64,000 nucleotides of DNA from Arthrobacter pascens (GTDB lineage Bacteria > Actinomycetota > Actinomycetes > Actinomycetales > Micrococcaceae): positions 3,162,001 to 3,226,000 of the forward strand of contig NZ_JAUSXF010000001.1 of assembly GCF_030816475.1 (NCBI RefSeq), written 5' to 3'. The translations under genes and the position numbers were made by a program. Each line of letters begins with the position of its first letter. Positions within the stretch are counted from its first letter, which is position 1. The notes beneath the pieces were generated by a model. That model searched no databases, was not told the origin of the DNA, and worked only from the letters and a program-made list of their open reading frames with translations. Positions 1 to 8,231 of this stretch are shown here, one piece after another.

Positions 1-1055
1 GCGACGAGTTCGTTGTCCTGCTGACCGAATGCCCCGACGCCGACGAAATCGCTGCCTGCATTGTCAGGTGCCTGCACGTGCCGGTGACCATCGCCGGCAC
101 AGTCCTTCGCCCGAGCCTGAGCATGGGCCTTGCGTCCTTGGGCCAGGAGGAGATCGGCACGAACGAGCTGCTGCGCCAGGCGGATATTGCCATGTACGCG
201 GCCAAAGCGGCGGGCAAGAACCGGTTCCTGAGGTTCCACCCGGACATGATGACTGCACTGGTGCAGCGCACGGACATGTTGACGGGGCTGCAGCTGGCCG
301 TGGCCAGGCGCGAGATCTCCGTGGGGTTCCAGCCCATTGTGTCTCCGCGGATGGCACAGGTGGTCCAGTTTGAGGCTTTGGCCCGATGGAACCGCGACGG
401 CGAGCGCGTCCCGCCGTCGGTCTTCATTCCCATGGCGGAGCGCAGCGGCCTGATCGGGGAAATCGGGGCCGAAGTGATGGCGCGGGGACTGGTGCGGCTG
501 GCGCCGTGGCTGAGCCAGGACCTGTCGCGCTCGCTCGCGGTGAATGTGTCCGGAGTCCAGCTGCAGGAGCCTGATTTCGCCGACGGCGTCATCAGCCTCG
601 CCGAGGCCAGCGGAGTGGGCCTCTATCAGCTGGTCCTGGAAGTCACCGAGAGCGTCTTTTTCGACGCCGACTCCAGCCTCATCAAACAGCTGGCAAGCCT
701 GCGGGAAGCCGGGGCCCGGGTGGCGCTGGATGACTTCGGCACCGGGTATTCATCCCTTGGCCGGCTGCAGGACTTGCCGGTGGACACTGTGAAGATCGAC
801 AAGAGCTTCGTCTCCATGGTGCGCACCGGCCGGGAGCGGCTGCCGATTCTGAGCTCGATGATCAACATGGCTCACAGCCTGGGGCTGACCGTCACCGCCG
901 AGGGCGTTGAGACCGCCGCCCAGGCCGATTACCTGATGGCGCTGGAGTGCGATTCGCTGCAGGGCTACCTGTTCTCGCTCCCCGTAGCCGGCAGCAGGCT
1001 GGAGCTCGCCGTCCAGCAGGCGGACGAGGCCATCAAGGCGCTGAGGGGCCGGTAG
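1..1055 (+). CDS. GGDEF-EAL cyclic-di-GMP protein (5' end outside window)
   Basis: The window opens inside the GGDEF motif: the first codons in frame read DEFVVLL, the second half of a GG-DEF active site. The diguanylate cyclase tail (MYAAKAAGKNR) is followed by a full EAL phosphodiesterase domain. The EAL signature is FEALARW, and the other family residues are present: N in VNVSGVQL, E in EVTES, DDFGTGYSSL, KIDKSFV and the E of TAEGVE. The phosphodiesterase half therefore looks competent to hydrolyse c-di-GMP. Whether the GGDEF half is active, and what sensor precedes it, cannot be told because the 5' part is missing. Another c-di-GMP gene lies at 5962. Confidence 0.95.
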   Translation, partial: DEFVVLLTECPDADEIAACIVRCLHVPVTIAGTVLRPSLSMGLASLGQEEIGTNELLRQADIAMYAAKAAGKNRFLRFHPDMMTALVQRTDMLTGLQLAVARREISVGFQPIVSPRMAQVVQFEALARWNRDGERVPPSVFIPMAERSGLIGEIGAEVMARGLVRLAPWLSQDLSRSLAVNVSGVQLQEPDFADGVISLAEASGVGLYQLVLEVTESVFFDADSSLIKQLASLREAGARVALDDFGTGYSSLGRLQDLPVDTVKIDKSFVSMVRTGRERLPILSSMINMAHSLGLTVTAEGVETAAQADYLMALECDSLQGYLFSLPVAGSRLELAVQQADEAIKALRGR

Positions 1056-1123
1056 CGAAGTGCATCCGGAGCAGCCGATTCCGGGCGATCGCCCCAGGCC
1101 GGATTGACGTCTGACCGAGGACA

Positions 1124-2467
1124 ATGGGTTCCATGGACGTCGTCGTCATCGAAACACCGCCGCTCGGGGACCGCAGCTACCTGGTCCATGACGGGCAGGT
1201 GGCGCTGGTCATCGACCCGCAGCGGGACACGGACCGGGTGGAGGTTGCCGCAGCCGAGGCGGGCGTGCGGATCACCCACGTTGCCGAGACCCACGTCCAC
1301 AACGACTACCTCAGCGGCGGCCTGATGCTGGCCAGGGCCCACGGCGCAACGTATCTGATCAACGGCGCCGACGCCGTCCGGTTCCAGCACCAGTCAATTG
1401 CCGACGGCGGCACGGTCCGGGTTGGTCGCCTCACCGTCAAGGCTGTTGCTACGCCCGGCCACACCCACCATCACCTCTCCTATGTGGTCACCGACGGACC
1501 GGACCGGGCGGTGTTTTCGGGCGGAAGCCTGCTGTACGGATCCGTGGGCCGAACCGACCTGGTGGACCCGGAAGACACCGAGCAGCTCACCCACGACCAG
1601 TACGCCTCGGTCCGCCACCTGGTCGAGGAGGCGGGGCCGGATGCGGCTCTCTACCCCACGCACGGGTTCGGGTCGTTCTGTTCGTCGGGGCCGCCCTCGG
1701 GCGCCCACCGGTCCACCATCGGCGAGCAACTGGCAACCAACCATGCCCTGATGGATCCCGATGAGGATCACTTCGTCCAGGAGCTCATCGCCAACCTCAC
1801 GGGCTACCCCTCGTACTACGCGCACATGGCCCCGGTGAACAGGAACGGCGCGGGCCCGGCAGACCTCACGGTCCCGGAATCAGTGGACCCCACAGAGCTT
1901 TCCCGAAGGCTCGACGACGGCGAGTGGGTGGTAGATCTGCGCAACCGCGTGGCCTTCGCGAGCGGCCATCTCCGGGGCTCAGTCAGCTTCGAATACGGCC
2001 GCGGGTCCAGTTTCACCGCCTATCTGGGCTGGGTCCTGCCGTGGGGCGAGAACCTGACGCTGGTGGGCGGACGGGACGACGTCGAGAAGGCGATCCGGGA
2101 CCTTTCGCGCATCGGCATCGATTCCCCCGCCGCCGCGCTGGGAACCGAACCTGCGGCCCTCGCCGCGGGCACCGCCGTCGTGCACTATCCCCGGGCGGGC
2201 TGGGACGAATTGCTGCGCCGGCGCAGTGCCGGAGACGTTGTCCTGGACGTCCGGCGGACGGATGAGTACGACGGCGGCCACCTCCCCGGGGCGGTGAATG
2301 TCCCGCTGCATGAGCTGCTTTCCCGGATGGACGAAGTGCCCGCCGGCAGGGTGTGGGTCCACTGCGCTTCGGGCTACCGCTCAGGGGTGGCAGCGAGCCT
2401 GCTGCAGCGGGCCGGCCGGGACGTGGTCCACGTGGATGCACGCTACCGGCCCGCGGCTCCTTCTTGA
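1124..2467 (+). CDS. Metallo-beta-lactamase fold protein with two rhodanese-like domains
   Basis: A 447-residue protein. Residues 1 to about 240 form a metallo-beta-lactamase domain of the persulfide dioxygenase/glyoxalase-II-like group, with THVHNDY at 56-62, a later TPGHTHHH and YPTHGFGS. Two rhodanese domains follow. The first (about 255-335) has no cysteine in its loop, so it looks structural. The second has the active loop HCASGYRSG with Cys414. The likely role is handling of sulfane sulfur or persulfides in the cytoplasm. The usual metal-bridging Asp (family pattern TGDT) is replaced in SGGSLLYG, so the metal site may differ from that of classical persulfide dioxygenases. The first ATG is used; an in-frame ATG at 1133 sits better behind the GAGG at 1117-1120. 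Confidence 0.85.
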   Translation: MGSMDVVVIETPPLGDRSYLVHDGQVALVIDPQRDTDRVEVAAAEAGVRITHVAETHVHNDYLSGGLMLARAHGATYLINGADAVRFQHQSIADGGTVRVGRLTVKAVATPGHTHHHLSYVVTDGPDRAVFSGGSLLYGSVGRTDLVDPEDTEQLTHDQYASVRHLVEEAGPDAALYPTHGFGSFCSSGPPSGAHRSTIGEQLATNHALMDPDEDHFVQELIANLTGYPSYYAHMAPVNRNGAGPADLTVPESVDPTELSRRLDDGEWVVDLRNRVAFASGHLRGSVSFEYGRGSSFTAYLGWVLPWGENLTLVGGRDDVEKAIRDLSRIGIDSPAAALGTEPAALAAGTAVVHYPRAGWDELLRRRSAGDVVLDVRRTDEYDGGHLPGAVNVPLHELLSRMDEVPAGRVWVHCASGYRSGVAASLLQRAGRDVVHVDARYRPAAPS

Positions 2468-2496
2468 GGTGTGAGGGATATCATAGCCTTGCGTCT

Positions 2497-2565
2497 CCAC
2501 CCTGGTCTCGGGTGGCTCAAGTCCGGTAACCCCGGGTCTGGGTAAACGGCGCACCTAGGGGGAAG
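2497..2565 (+). promoter_or_regulatory. Candidate structured leader RNA before the hybrid kinase
   Basis: The gap before the kinase gene can fold. CCACCC (2497-2502) pairs with GGGTGG (2510-2515) round a 7-base loop. CCG (2523-2525) and ACCC (2529-2532) pair with GGGT (2540-2543) and CGG (2547-2549), giving two short helices round a symmetric 3x3 internal loop. A palindromic CCTAGG (2554-2559) leads straight into the purine-rich ribosome binding site. I do not recognise it as a named riboswitch, and short GC-rich hairpins are common in such genomes. Confidence 0.3.
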
Positions 2566-2572
2566 GACCCGC

Positions 2573-5500
2573 GTGTCTCAGACTGGTCTCCTCGAGCAGC
2601 GGCCCGCCGTCGACAGCAGCAAGACCCCGCTGGGACCGCTGATCTTGCTCGCTTCCGTGGCGGTTGCCGCCCTCGGACTATATTTCACCGCCAACAACGG
2701 CACAACACCCGCCTTAGTAGTGGGCGACTTCGCCATTCTGGTGTCAGCCCTGCTGGCCGGAACCAGTTGCGCCCGTGCCGCGCGGCGCGGCGGACCCAAT
2801 GCGCGCGCATGGACATTCATGGCCCTGGCCGCTTTCATTTGGGCGACCGGGCAGGCTCTGTGGACATCCTTCGGCCTCGCCACCGGCCATGCCTATCCAT
2901 TCCCATCATTGGCCGATGTCCTGTTTCTGGCTTATTCGGTTCCGGCAACAGTGGCATTGTTCGCCTTCAAACGGCAGCAGGGCGGCCGGGTGGCCCTGCT
3001 CCGAACGGTCCTTGACGCCGCCGTCATCGCAGGTTCGGTGCTGGTGATCAGCTGGTATCTGGTTCTGGGGCCTGTATTCAGCGGGGACGATTCCGACACC
3101 CTCACCCGGCTGACCAGCCTGGGATATCCGGTGGTGGATGTAGTCATCACGTCGCTGGTGCTGGTACTGGCGATGCGCCGGCAACCGGGTGAGCGACTGC
3201 CTTGGCTCTGTTTTGGCGGCGGGCTGCTGGTGCTAACCATCACTGACAGCGTCTATGTCCGGCTGACATTCGAGGGTATTTCCGGGGTGACCGGCTCTCC
3301 TCTCGCACTGGGCTGGATCATTGCGTACCTCCTGATTGCCCTGGCACCCCTTGTTCCGTTTGCGGAGAATCCGCGCCCTGACCGGCGGGCCTATGCCCTG
3401 GCCCTGGAGCTCGTGCCGTACATCCCCCTCCTGGCCGCCATAGCTCTGGTTGCGGCTCCGCATGTCAACGAACTCGGGCCGTTCCTGGTGGCCGTCGGCA
3501 GGGTCACCCTGGTTGTGGTGCTGGCGCGGCAGGTGCTGATCATCATCGAGAACCTCACCCTGACTACCGGCCTGGAGCAGGAGGTTGCCGTCCGCACGCA
3601 GGAGCTAACGGGGCTCGCTGCGATCGTCAACTCGTCAGGCGACGCCATCTTCGGCACCGAGCAGGACGGGATCATCACCAGCTGGAACCCCGGCGCGGAA
3701 CGGCAGTACGGCTACAAAGCCGAGGAAGTAATCGGCCGCGACGGGCGGTTCCTCCTGACACCGGCAAATGCACAGCGCGATATGGAGGCGTTCGGGCAGC
3801 TTTATGAAACGGATGCCATGAGCCATGAGACGGAGCACCTAAGGAAGGACGGGAGCGTCATTGCGGTGTCCCTGACCATCTCTGCCATCCGCGATGGCGG
3901 GCAGCTCCTGGGGACCGCGACCATTGCCCGCGACGTCACCGAGCGCAGGGCCGCGGAGCTGGAGTTGCAGGCGGCGCGGGAGGCAGCCCTTGAATCCAGC
4001 CGGCTGAAGTCCGAGTTCCTGGCCACTATGAGCCATGAGATCCGTACGCCCATGAACGGCGTGGTGGGCCTGACCTCCTTGCTGCTGGAGACGCCCCTCA
4101 ACGAGACGCAGCAGCAGTATGCCCAGGGCGTCAAGGGCGCTGGTGAGTCGCTACTGGCGCTTATCAACGACATCCTCGATTTCTCCAAGCTGGAGGCGGG
4201 CAAGGTGGACCTGGACATCAGGCCATTCGACCCGCGGCTCCTGGTGGAGGAGGTGGCAGGGCTCCTGGCAGAGGCTGCGCAGGCCAAACAACTGGAACTC
4301 ATCGCGTACTGCGATCCTGATGTTCCGTCGCGGCTGCAGGGCGACGTCGGCCGTATCCGCCAGGTCCTCCTGAACCTGGCGTCCAACGCGGTGAAATTCA
4401 CGCCCTCCGGAGAGGTTTCCATCCGGGTGCGCGCGAAACTCAACCAGGAGCGCGGCCCCCGGACAGGCGGCACAGACCAGGGCACGGCCGATGTGTACTT
4501 TGAAGTGCGCGATACAGGCATCGGCATCGATCCGGCAGACCACGCCCGCCTGTTCGAGTCCTTCTCGCAGGCTGATGCCTCCACCACCCGGCGCTACGGC
4601 GGCACGGGATTGGGGCTGGCTATCTGCAGCCGGCTGACCGAGGCCATGGGCGGTGAGATCGGGCTGGAAAGCGCACTCGAGGAAGGCAGCACCTTCTGGT
4701 TCCGGATCCCGCTGCCGGTGGCTCCGCACTCCACCGCGCCCGTCCCGGCTGCCGGTTTCCTGAACGGGCTCCGCGTGCTGGTGGTGGATGACAACGCAAC
4801 AAACCGCCTGGTCCTCGAATCGCAGCTCCGCGGCTGGCGGCTCCGGCCTGAGGCCGTGCCGGACGCCGAGTCCGCGCTGGCGCGGGCGCGGGCGGCAGCC
4901 GCAGCCGGCGAGGCTTTCGACATCGCGGTCCTGGACCTCTGCATGCCCGGCGTCGACGGGCTGGAGCTTGCCCGCGAGATCAAGGCCGACGCCCGACTGG
5001 CGAGCCTCGAGCTGATCCTGCTGACGTCCAGCATGCAGGTCAACGCAGCAGAAATAGCTGACGCCGGCGTCCGTGAATGGCTCATGAAGCCAGTCCGAAG
5101 TTCCGAGTTCTACAACCGGCTGGTCCGCCTGATGTCCACCCGGGAATCCAAGGTTCCGGCAGCGAAGGCAGCAGGAGCGAAGGCACCGTCGCCGGTGGAG
5201 ATCGAGCAGGCCGGGCCGTCCCGCGGCCGCATCCTGGTAGTGGAGGACAACGAAGTAAACCAGCTCGTGGCCCGCGCCACGGTGAAGAAATTCGGATATG
5301 CCGTGGACGTTGTCGCTGATGGCGCTGAGGCCGTTGCTGCCACCGCGGCCACAAAGTACGCGGCGGTGCTGATGGATTGCCATATGCCGGTGATGGACGG
5401 CTTCGAGGCCACGCGGCTCATCCGCAACAGGGACCGGCAGCAGAGCCGACTCCCCATCATCGCCATGACCGCCGGTGCCCTGGACGGTGACCGTGAACGC

Positions 5501-5965
5501 TGCCTCGCCGCGGGCATGGATGACTACCTCTCCAAACCGGTGGACGCCGCGGAACTCGAGGCAGCCCTGGCCCGCTGGGTGCCCGAATCGGACGACGACG
5601 CCGAACGGCCGCCGTCGGTGGACCCGGAACGGCTGGCCATCCTGCGTGAGCTGGGTCCCGAGGATGGCATGGGCCTGCTGCCTGCCACAGCGGAGGCTTT
5701 CCGCCGGGACGTCCCTGCCCGTTTGGCGGCACTGCGCCAGGCAATTGACGACGGCGGCGGCCCGGCTTTGTCCCAGGCCGCCCACGCGCTGAAGGGGGCC
5801 GCGGCCAACATTGGCGCCACTACCCTGGCAGGCCTGTGCGCCGAGCTTGAACTCATGGGAAGGAACGGAAACCACGACGGCGGCCTGCAGCTCCTCAGCC
5901 GGCTGGAGCGGGAACTGGCCCTGGTGGACGCGGAACTGGACAACGCATTGGCGGTGGCGCGATGA
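2573..5965 (+). CDS. Membrane hybrid sensor histidine kinase (PAS, HisKA, HATPase, two REC, HPt)
   Basis: An 1130-residue phosphorelay kinase. About ten hydrophobic segments fill residues 18-330, probably a membrane-embedded sensor. A PAS domain (about 345-460) is followed by HisKA with MSHEIRTPMNG, where His488 is the expected phospho-acceptor. HATPase_c contains DTGIGI and GGTGLGL. Receiver 1 has Asp788 in LDLCMPGVDG and receiver 2 has Asp935 in MDCHMPVMDG. A C-terminal HPt domain carries His1071 in AAHALKGAAANIG. This is a complete His-Asp-His relay in one chain. The GTG start lies 7-8 bases after AGGGGGAAGGA. The stop overlaps the next start by four bases, so the REC-GGDEF protein is the likely output. 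Confidence 0.95.
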   Translation: MSQTGLLEQRPAVDSSKTPLGPLILLASVAVAALGLYFTANNGTTPALVVGDFAILVSALLAGTSCARAARRGGPNARAWTFMALAAFIWATGQALWTSFGLATGHAYPFPSLADVLFLAYSVPATVALFAFKRQQGGRVALLRTVLDAAVIAGSVLVISWYLVLGPVFSGDDSDTLTRLTSLGYPVVDVVITSLVLVLAMRRQPGERLPWLCFGGGLLVLTITDSVYVRLTFEGISGVTGSPLALGWIIAYLLIALAPLVPFAENPRPDRRAYALALELVPYIPLLAAIALVAAPHVNELGPFLVAVGRVTLVVVLARQVLIIIENLTLTTGLEQEVAVRTQELTGLAAIVNSSGDAIFGTEQDGIITSWNPGAERQYGYKAEEVIGRDGRFLLTPANAQRDMEAFGQLYETDAMSHETEHLRKDGSVIAVSLTISAIRDGGQLLGTATIARDVTERRAAELELQAAREAALESSRLKSEFLATMSHEIRTPMNGVVGLTSLLLETPLNETQQQYAQGVKGAGESLLALINDILDFSKLEAGKVDLDIRPFDPRLLVEEVAGLLAEAAQAKQLELIAYCDPDVPSRLQGDVGRIRQVLLNLASNAVKFTPSGEVSIRVRAKLNQERGPRTGGTDQGTADVYFEVRDTGIGIDPADHARLFESFSQADASTTRRYGGTGLGLAICSRLTEAMGGEIGLESALEEGSTFWFRIPLPVAPHSTAPVPAAGFLNGLRVLVVDDNATNRLVLESQLRGWRLRPEAVPDAESALARARAAAAAGEAFDIAVLDLCMPGVDGLELAREIKADARLASLELILLTSSMQVNAAEIADAGVREWLMKPVRSSEFYNRLVRLMSTRESKVPAAKAAGAKAPSPVEIEQAGPSRGRILVVEDNEVNQLVARATVKKFGYAVDVVADGAEAVAATAATKYAAVLMDCHMPVMDGFEATRLIRNRDRQQSRLPIIAMTAGALDGDRERCLAAGMDDYLSKPVDAAELEAALARWVPESDDDAERPPSVDPERLAILRELGPEDGMGLLPATAEAFRRDVPARLAALRQAIDDGGGPALSQAAHALKGAAANIGATTLAGLCAELELMGRNGNHDGGLQLLSRLERELALVDAELDNALAVAR

Positions 5966-6870
5966 AAGTCCTGGTCGCGGACGATGATCCAGGATCGCTC
6001 CTGGTGGCCAGGGCCGCCGTCGAACGCTCCGGCCATTACTGTCTCGCCGCGGCCGACGGCGACGAGGCGTGGGCGCTCTACCTGGAGCACCAGCCGGATG
6101 TGGTGGTCACGGACTGGATGATGCCCGGGATGGACGGGCTGGCGCTGTGCCGCGCCATCCGGGCGCGGGAAGCGGACCTGTACACGTATATCGTCATGCT
6201 GACGTCGCAGGGGTCCCGGGACGATGTGCTGGCCGGTCTTGAGGCCGGAGCCGATGACTACGTCACCAAGCCGTTGGATCCGTTCGTGCTGCACGCCCGG
6301 CTGCTGGTGGCACTGCGGGTGACCACCCTGCACGCGGACCTGGCGCATTACCGGAAGGTACTGTCGCAGCAGGCGAGGACTGATCCGCTCACGGGCCTGC
6401 ACAACAGGCTGAAGCTGTCCGAGGACCTGGAGCAGCTGCACGCTCGCAGCGAGCGGTATGCCGAGGAATACTGCCTGGCCATGTGCGACGTGGATAACTT
6501 CAAGAGCTATAACGACATTTACGGCCACCAAGCCGGCGACCTCGCGCTGCGGGAAGTCGCGACCTCGCTGGTGGGCCAGGCGCGCACGAGCGACGGCGTG
6601 TACCGGTTCGGCGGTGAAGAGTTCCTTGTGGTCCTGCCGAACCAGACGCAAGAGGGCGCCCGGATCTTCATGGAACGGGCGCTGGACAGGGTGCGCGAGC
6701 TGGAGATCGAGCACACGGGCGACCCTGCCGGGCTGCTAACGCTGAGTGCCGGGATTTCGGCGTTCACCATGGAGCACAAACTGGACGCCGAGCAGCTGCT
6801 GGGCGAGGCGGACGCCGCACTTTACGCAGCCAAGGCAGCCGGCCGGAACCGGGTGGAGCTGGCTCGCTAG
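5962..6870 (+). CDS. Response regulator with diguanylate cyclase output (REC-GGDEF)
   Basis: A 302-residue protein with a receiver domain (phospho-acceptor Asp51 in VTDWMMPGMDG) and a GGDEF domain whose active site is GGEEF at 217-221. An RTSD sequence sits five residues before GGEEF, the exact spacing of the inhibitory RxxD site, so feedback inhibition by c-di-GMP is expected. The gene overlaps the hybrid kinase by ATGA and must be co-translated with it. The inference is that phosphotransfer from the kinase HPt to Asp51 sets c-di-GMP synthesis. Confidence 0.93.
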   Translation: MKVLVADDDPGSLLVARAAVERSGHYCLAAADGDEAWALYLEHQPDVVVTDWMMPGMDGLALCRAIRAREADLYTYIVMLTSQGSRDDVLAGLEAGADDYVTKPLDPFVLHARLLVALRVTTLHADLAHYRKVLSQQARTDPLTGLHNRLKLSEDLEQLHARSERYAEEYCLAMCDVDNFKSYNDIYGHQAGDLALREVATSLVGQARTSDGVYRFGGEEFLVVLPNQTQEGARIFMERALDRVRELEIEHTGDPAGLLTLSAGISAFTMEHKLDAEQLLGEADAALYAAKAAGRNRVELAR

Positions 6871-6958
6871 CCCTTGGCTCCAGCAGCCCTTTGGCTCCAG
6901 CTTTTTGACCGTTTCTGCCTCTGGCTCTTTGGCCTGGGCAGTTACGCTTCCGTGTTGA

Positions 6959-7447
6959 CTACGCTGCCTTGTTGTGGGACGCCTTGGCCGGCTGGTTCAT
7001 CGTTGCCGGCTGCCTTGCTGATGCAGGCCGGTTCACGGGTGCAGGCCGACTCTCCCGAGCCGGCTCGACGGGGGCTGGCTCGACCAGGGGTGCGTCTGAA
7101 ACCTGCTCATCCTGGGCTGGCAAACCGTGGGCAGGTACAGCCTGGGCGGTGTCGATCTCCGGCTCTGCTTGCCCCTGCTCAGCCAGCACCGGCTCATACT
7201 GGACCGCGTTACGGTTGCGGAGCCAGCGCCGGACCAGATCGACGGCGGCCATCAGGCCGGCGAGCGGGGTGAGAACGGCCGCAGCATAGACGAACAGCAT
7301 CCACGTCAGGGTGGCGATGGGCGGATTGTTGTCGTTGAGCATAGACAGCCCGCCCATGATGCCCGCGGCCCAGAACAGCACGACCGCCGCCAGCACGGCG
7401 GCTGCGGGGAAATACTGGCTTGTCACGATTTTCTTCAGGGTTTCCAT
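6959..7447 (-). CDS. Small membrane protein with Pro/Ala/Gln-rich tail
   Basis: A 162-residue protein I cannot assign to a family. Two hydrophobic helices occupy about residues 13-33 and 45-70. The remaining 90 residues are low-complexity, rich in Pro, Ala, Glu and Gln, and probably disordered in the cytoplasm. AGGAGG lies just before the ATG on this strand, which supports the start. It converges on the diguanylate cyclase gene with an 88-base gap and is not part of that operon. Confidence 0.7.
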   Translation of the reverse strand: METLKKIVTSQYFPAAAVLAAVVLFWAAGIMGGLSMLNDNNPPIATLTWMLFVYAAAVLTPLAGLMAAVDLVRRWLRNRNAVQYEPVLAEQGQAEPEIDTAQAVPAHGLPAQDEQVSDAPLVEPAPVEPARESRPAPVNRPASARQPATMNQPAKASHNKAA

Positions 7448-7610
7448 GCAAATCCTCCTGCCTGTCCGGGGGCGCGGTCATGGCCGCTCAACACCAGTAT
7501 GCGGCTGCCGGACCAAGGAACCGTGCAACACGCAGGCAGTGGTGATGAACCTAACTCAGGATGGCGTTTTAGGCTGATGAACATCCTGTCCGCACCACTT
7601 GGAGGTTCCT

Positions 7611-8162
7611 ATGCGCAAAGTCACCGCTGGCCTTTTCCACTCCGTCGATGGCGTGGTTTCAGATCCGAATCTCTGGCAGTTCGACAGCTTCGACGAAGAT
7701 CTGGGCAAGGGCATGACCACGTTCATGGGCCGGACGGATACTGTGCTGCTGGGCCGGGTCAGCTACCAGGAGTGGGCGGGTTACTGGCCCAACGCATCAG
7801 CGGATGATGCCTTTGCCGGCTTCATCAACCCGGTGGAGAAGTTCGTCGTTTCGAATAGCCTGACTGAACCGCTGGAGTGGCAGAACTCGCAGCTCATTGA
7901 GGGCTCGCTGGAGGAGTTCGTGGCCGGGCTGAAGCAGCGCGACGGCGGCGAGATCGCTGTGTGCGGCAGCATTTCCGTGGTACGCCAGCTGCTGTTCGCC
8001 GGACTGCTGGATTCCCTGACCCTCATGACCCACCCAGTGGTGGCAGGGAGAGGCCGGCGCCTGTTCGAAACCGACGACCCCGTAACCCGGCTCAGCCTGC
8101 AGGACCAGTACAAGACCAGCAAGGGCAACGTCGTCAGCACCTACGGATTGCTCGCCGAATAG
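7611..8162 (+). CDS. Dihydrofolate reductase-family protein (RibD C-terminal fold)
   Basis: A 183-residue single-domain protein of the RibD_C/DHFR-like group common in actinobacteria. Family hallmarks are the N-terminal MRKVTAGLFHSVDGVV, DTVLLGRVSYQEW, and GGEIAVCGSISVVRQLL, a Rossmann-like glycine segment for NADPH. The tail HPVVAGRGRRLFE is also typical. It is expected to be a cytoplasmic NADPH-dependent reductase of unknown substrate, not the true folate enzyme. The ATG at 7611 was chosen over an upstream TTG because GGAGG sits six bases before it. It stands alone. Confidence 0.88.
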   Translation: MRKVTAGLFHSVDGVVSDPNLWQFDSFDEDLGKGMTTFMGRTDTVLLGRVSYQEWAGYWPNASADDAFAGFINPVEKFVVSNSLTEPLEWQNSQLIEGSLEEFVAGLKQRDGGEIAVCGSISVVRQLLFAGLLDSLTLMTHPVVAGRGRRLFETDDPVTRLSLQDQYKTSKGNVVSTYGLLAE

Positions 8163-8231
8163 GCATCTGAAACTGTGGGCCCCTGCCCCTGCCTGTTTTC
8201 GTAGGACCGGTTGATCTAGGACCTGTTGTTC

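Noticed and set aside
2497..2565. c-di-GMP-I or -II riboswitch
   Set aside because: The conserved bases of the known c-di-GMP aptamers are not found. It is kept only as an unnamed structured leader.
4151..5875. Long open frame antisense to the hybrid kinase
   Set aside because: Its codon use and composition are those of the complementary strand of a high-GC gene. It has no domain pattern or ribosome site.
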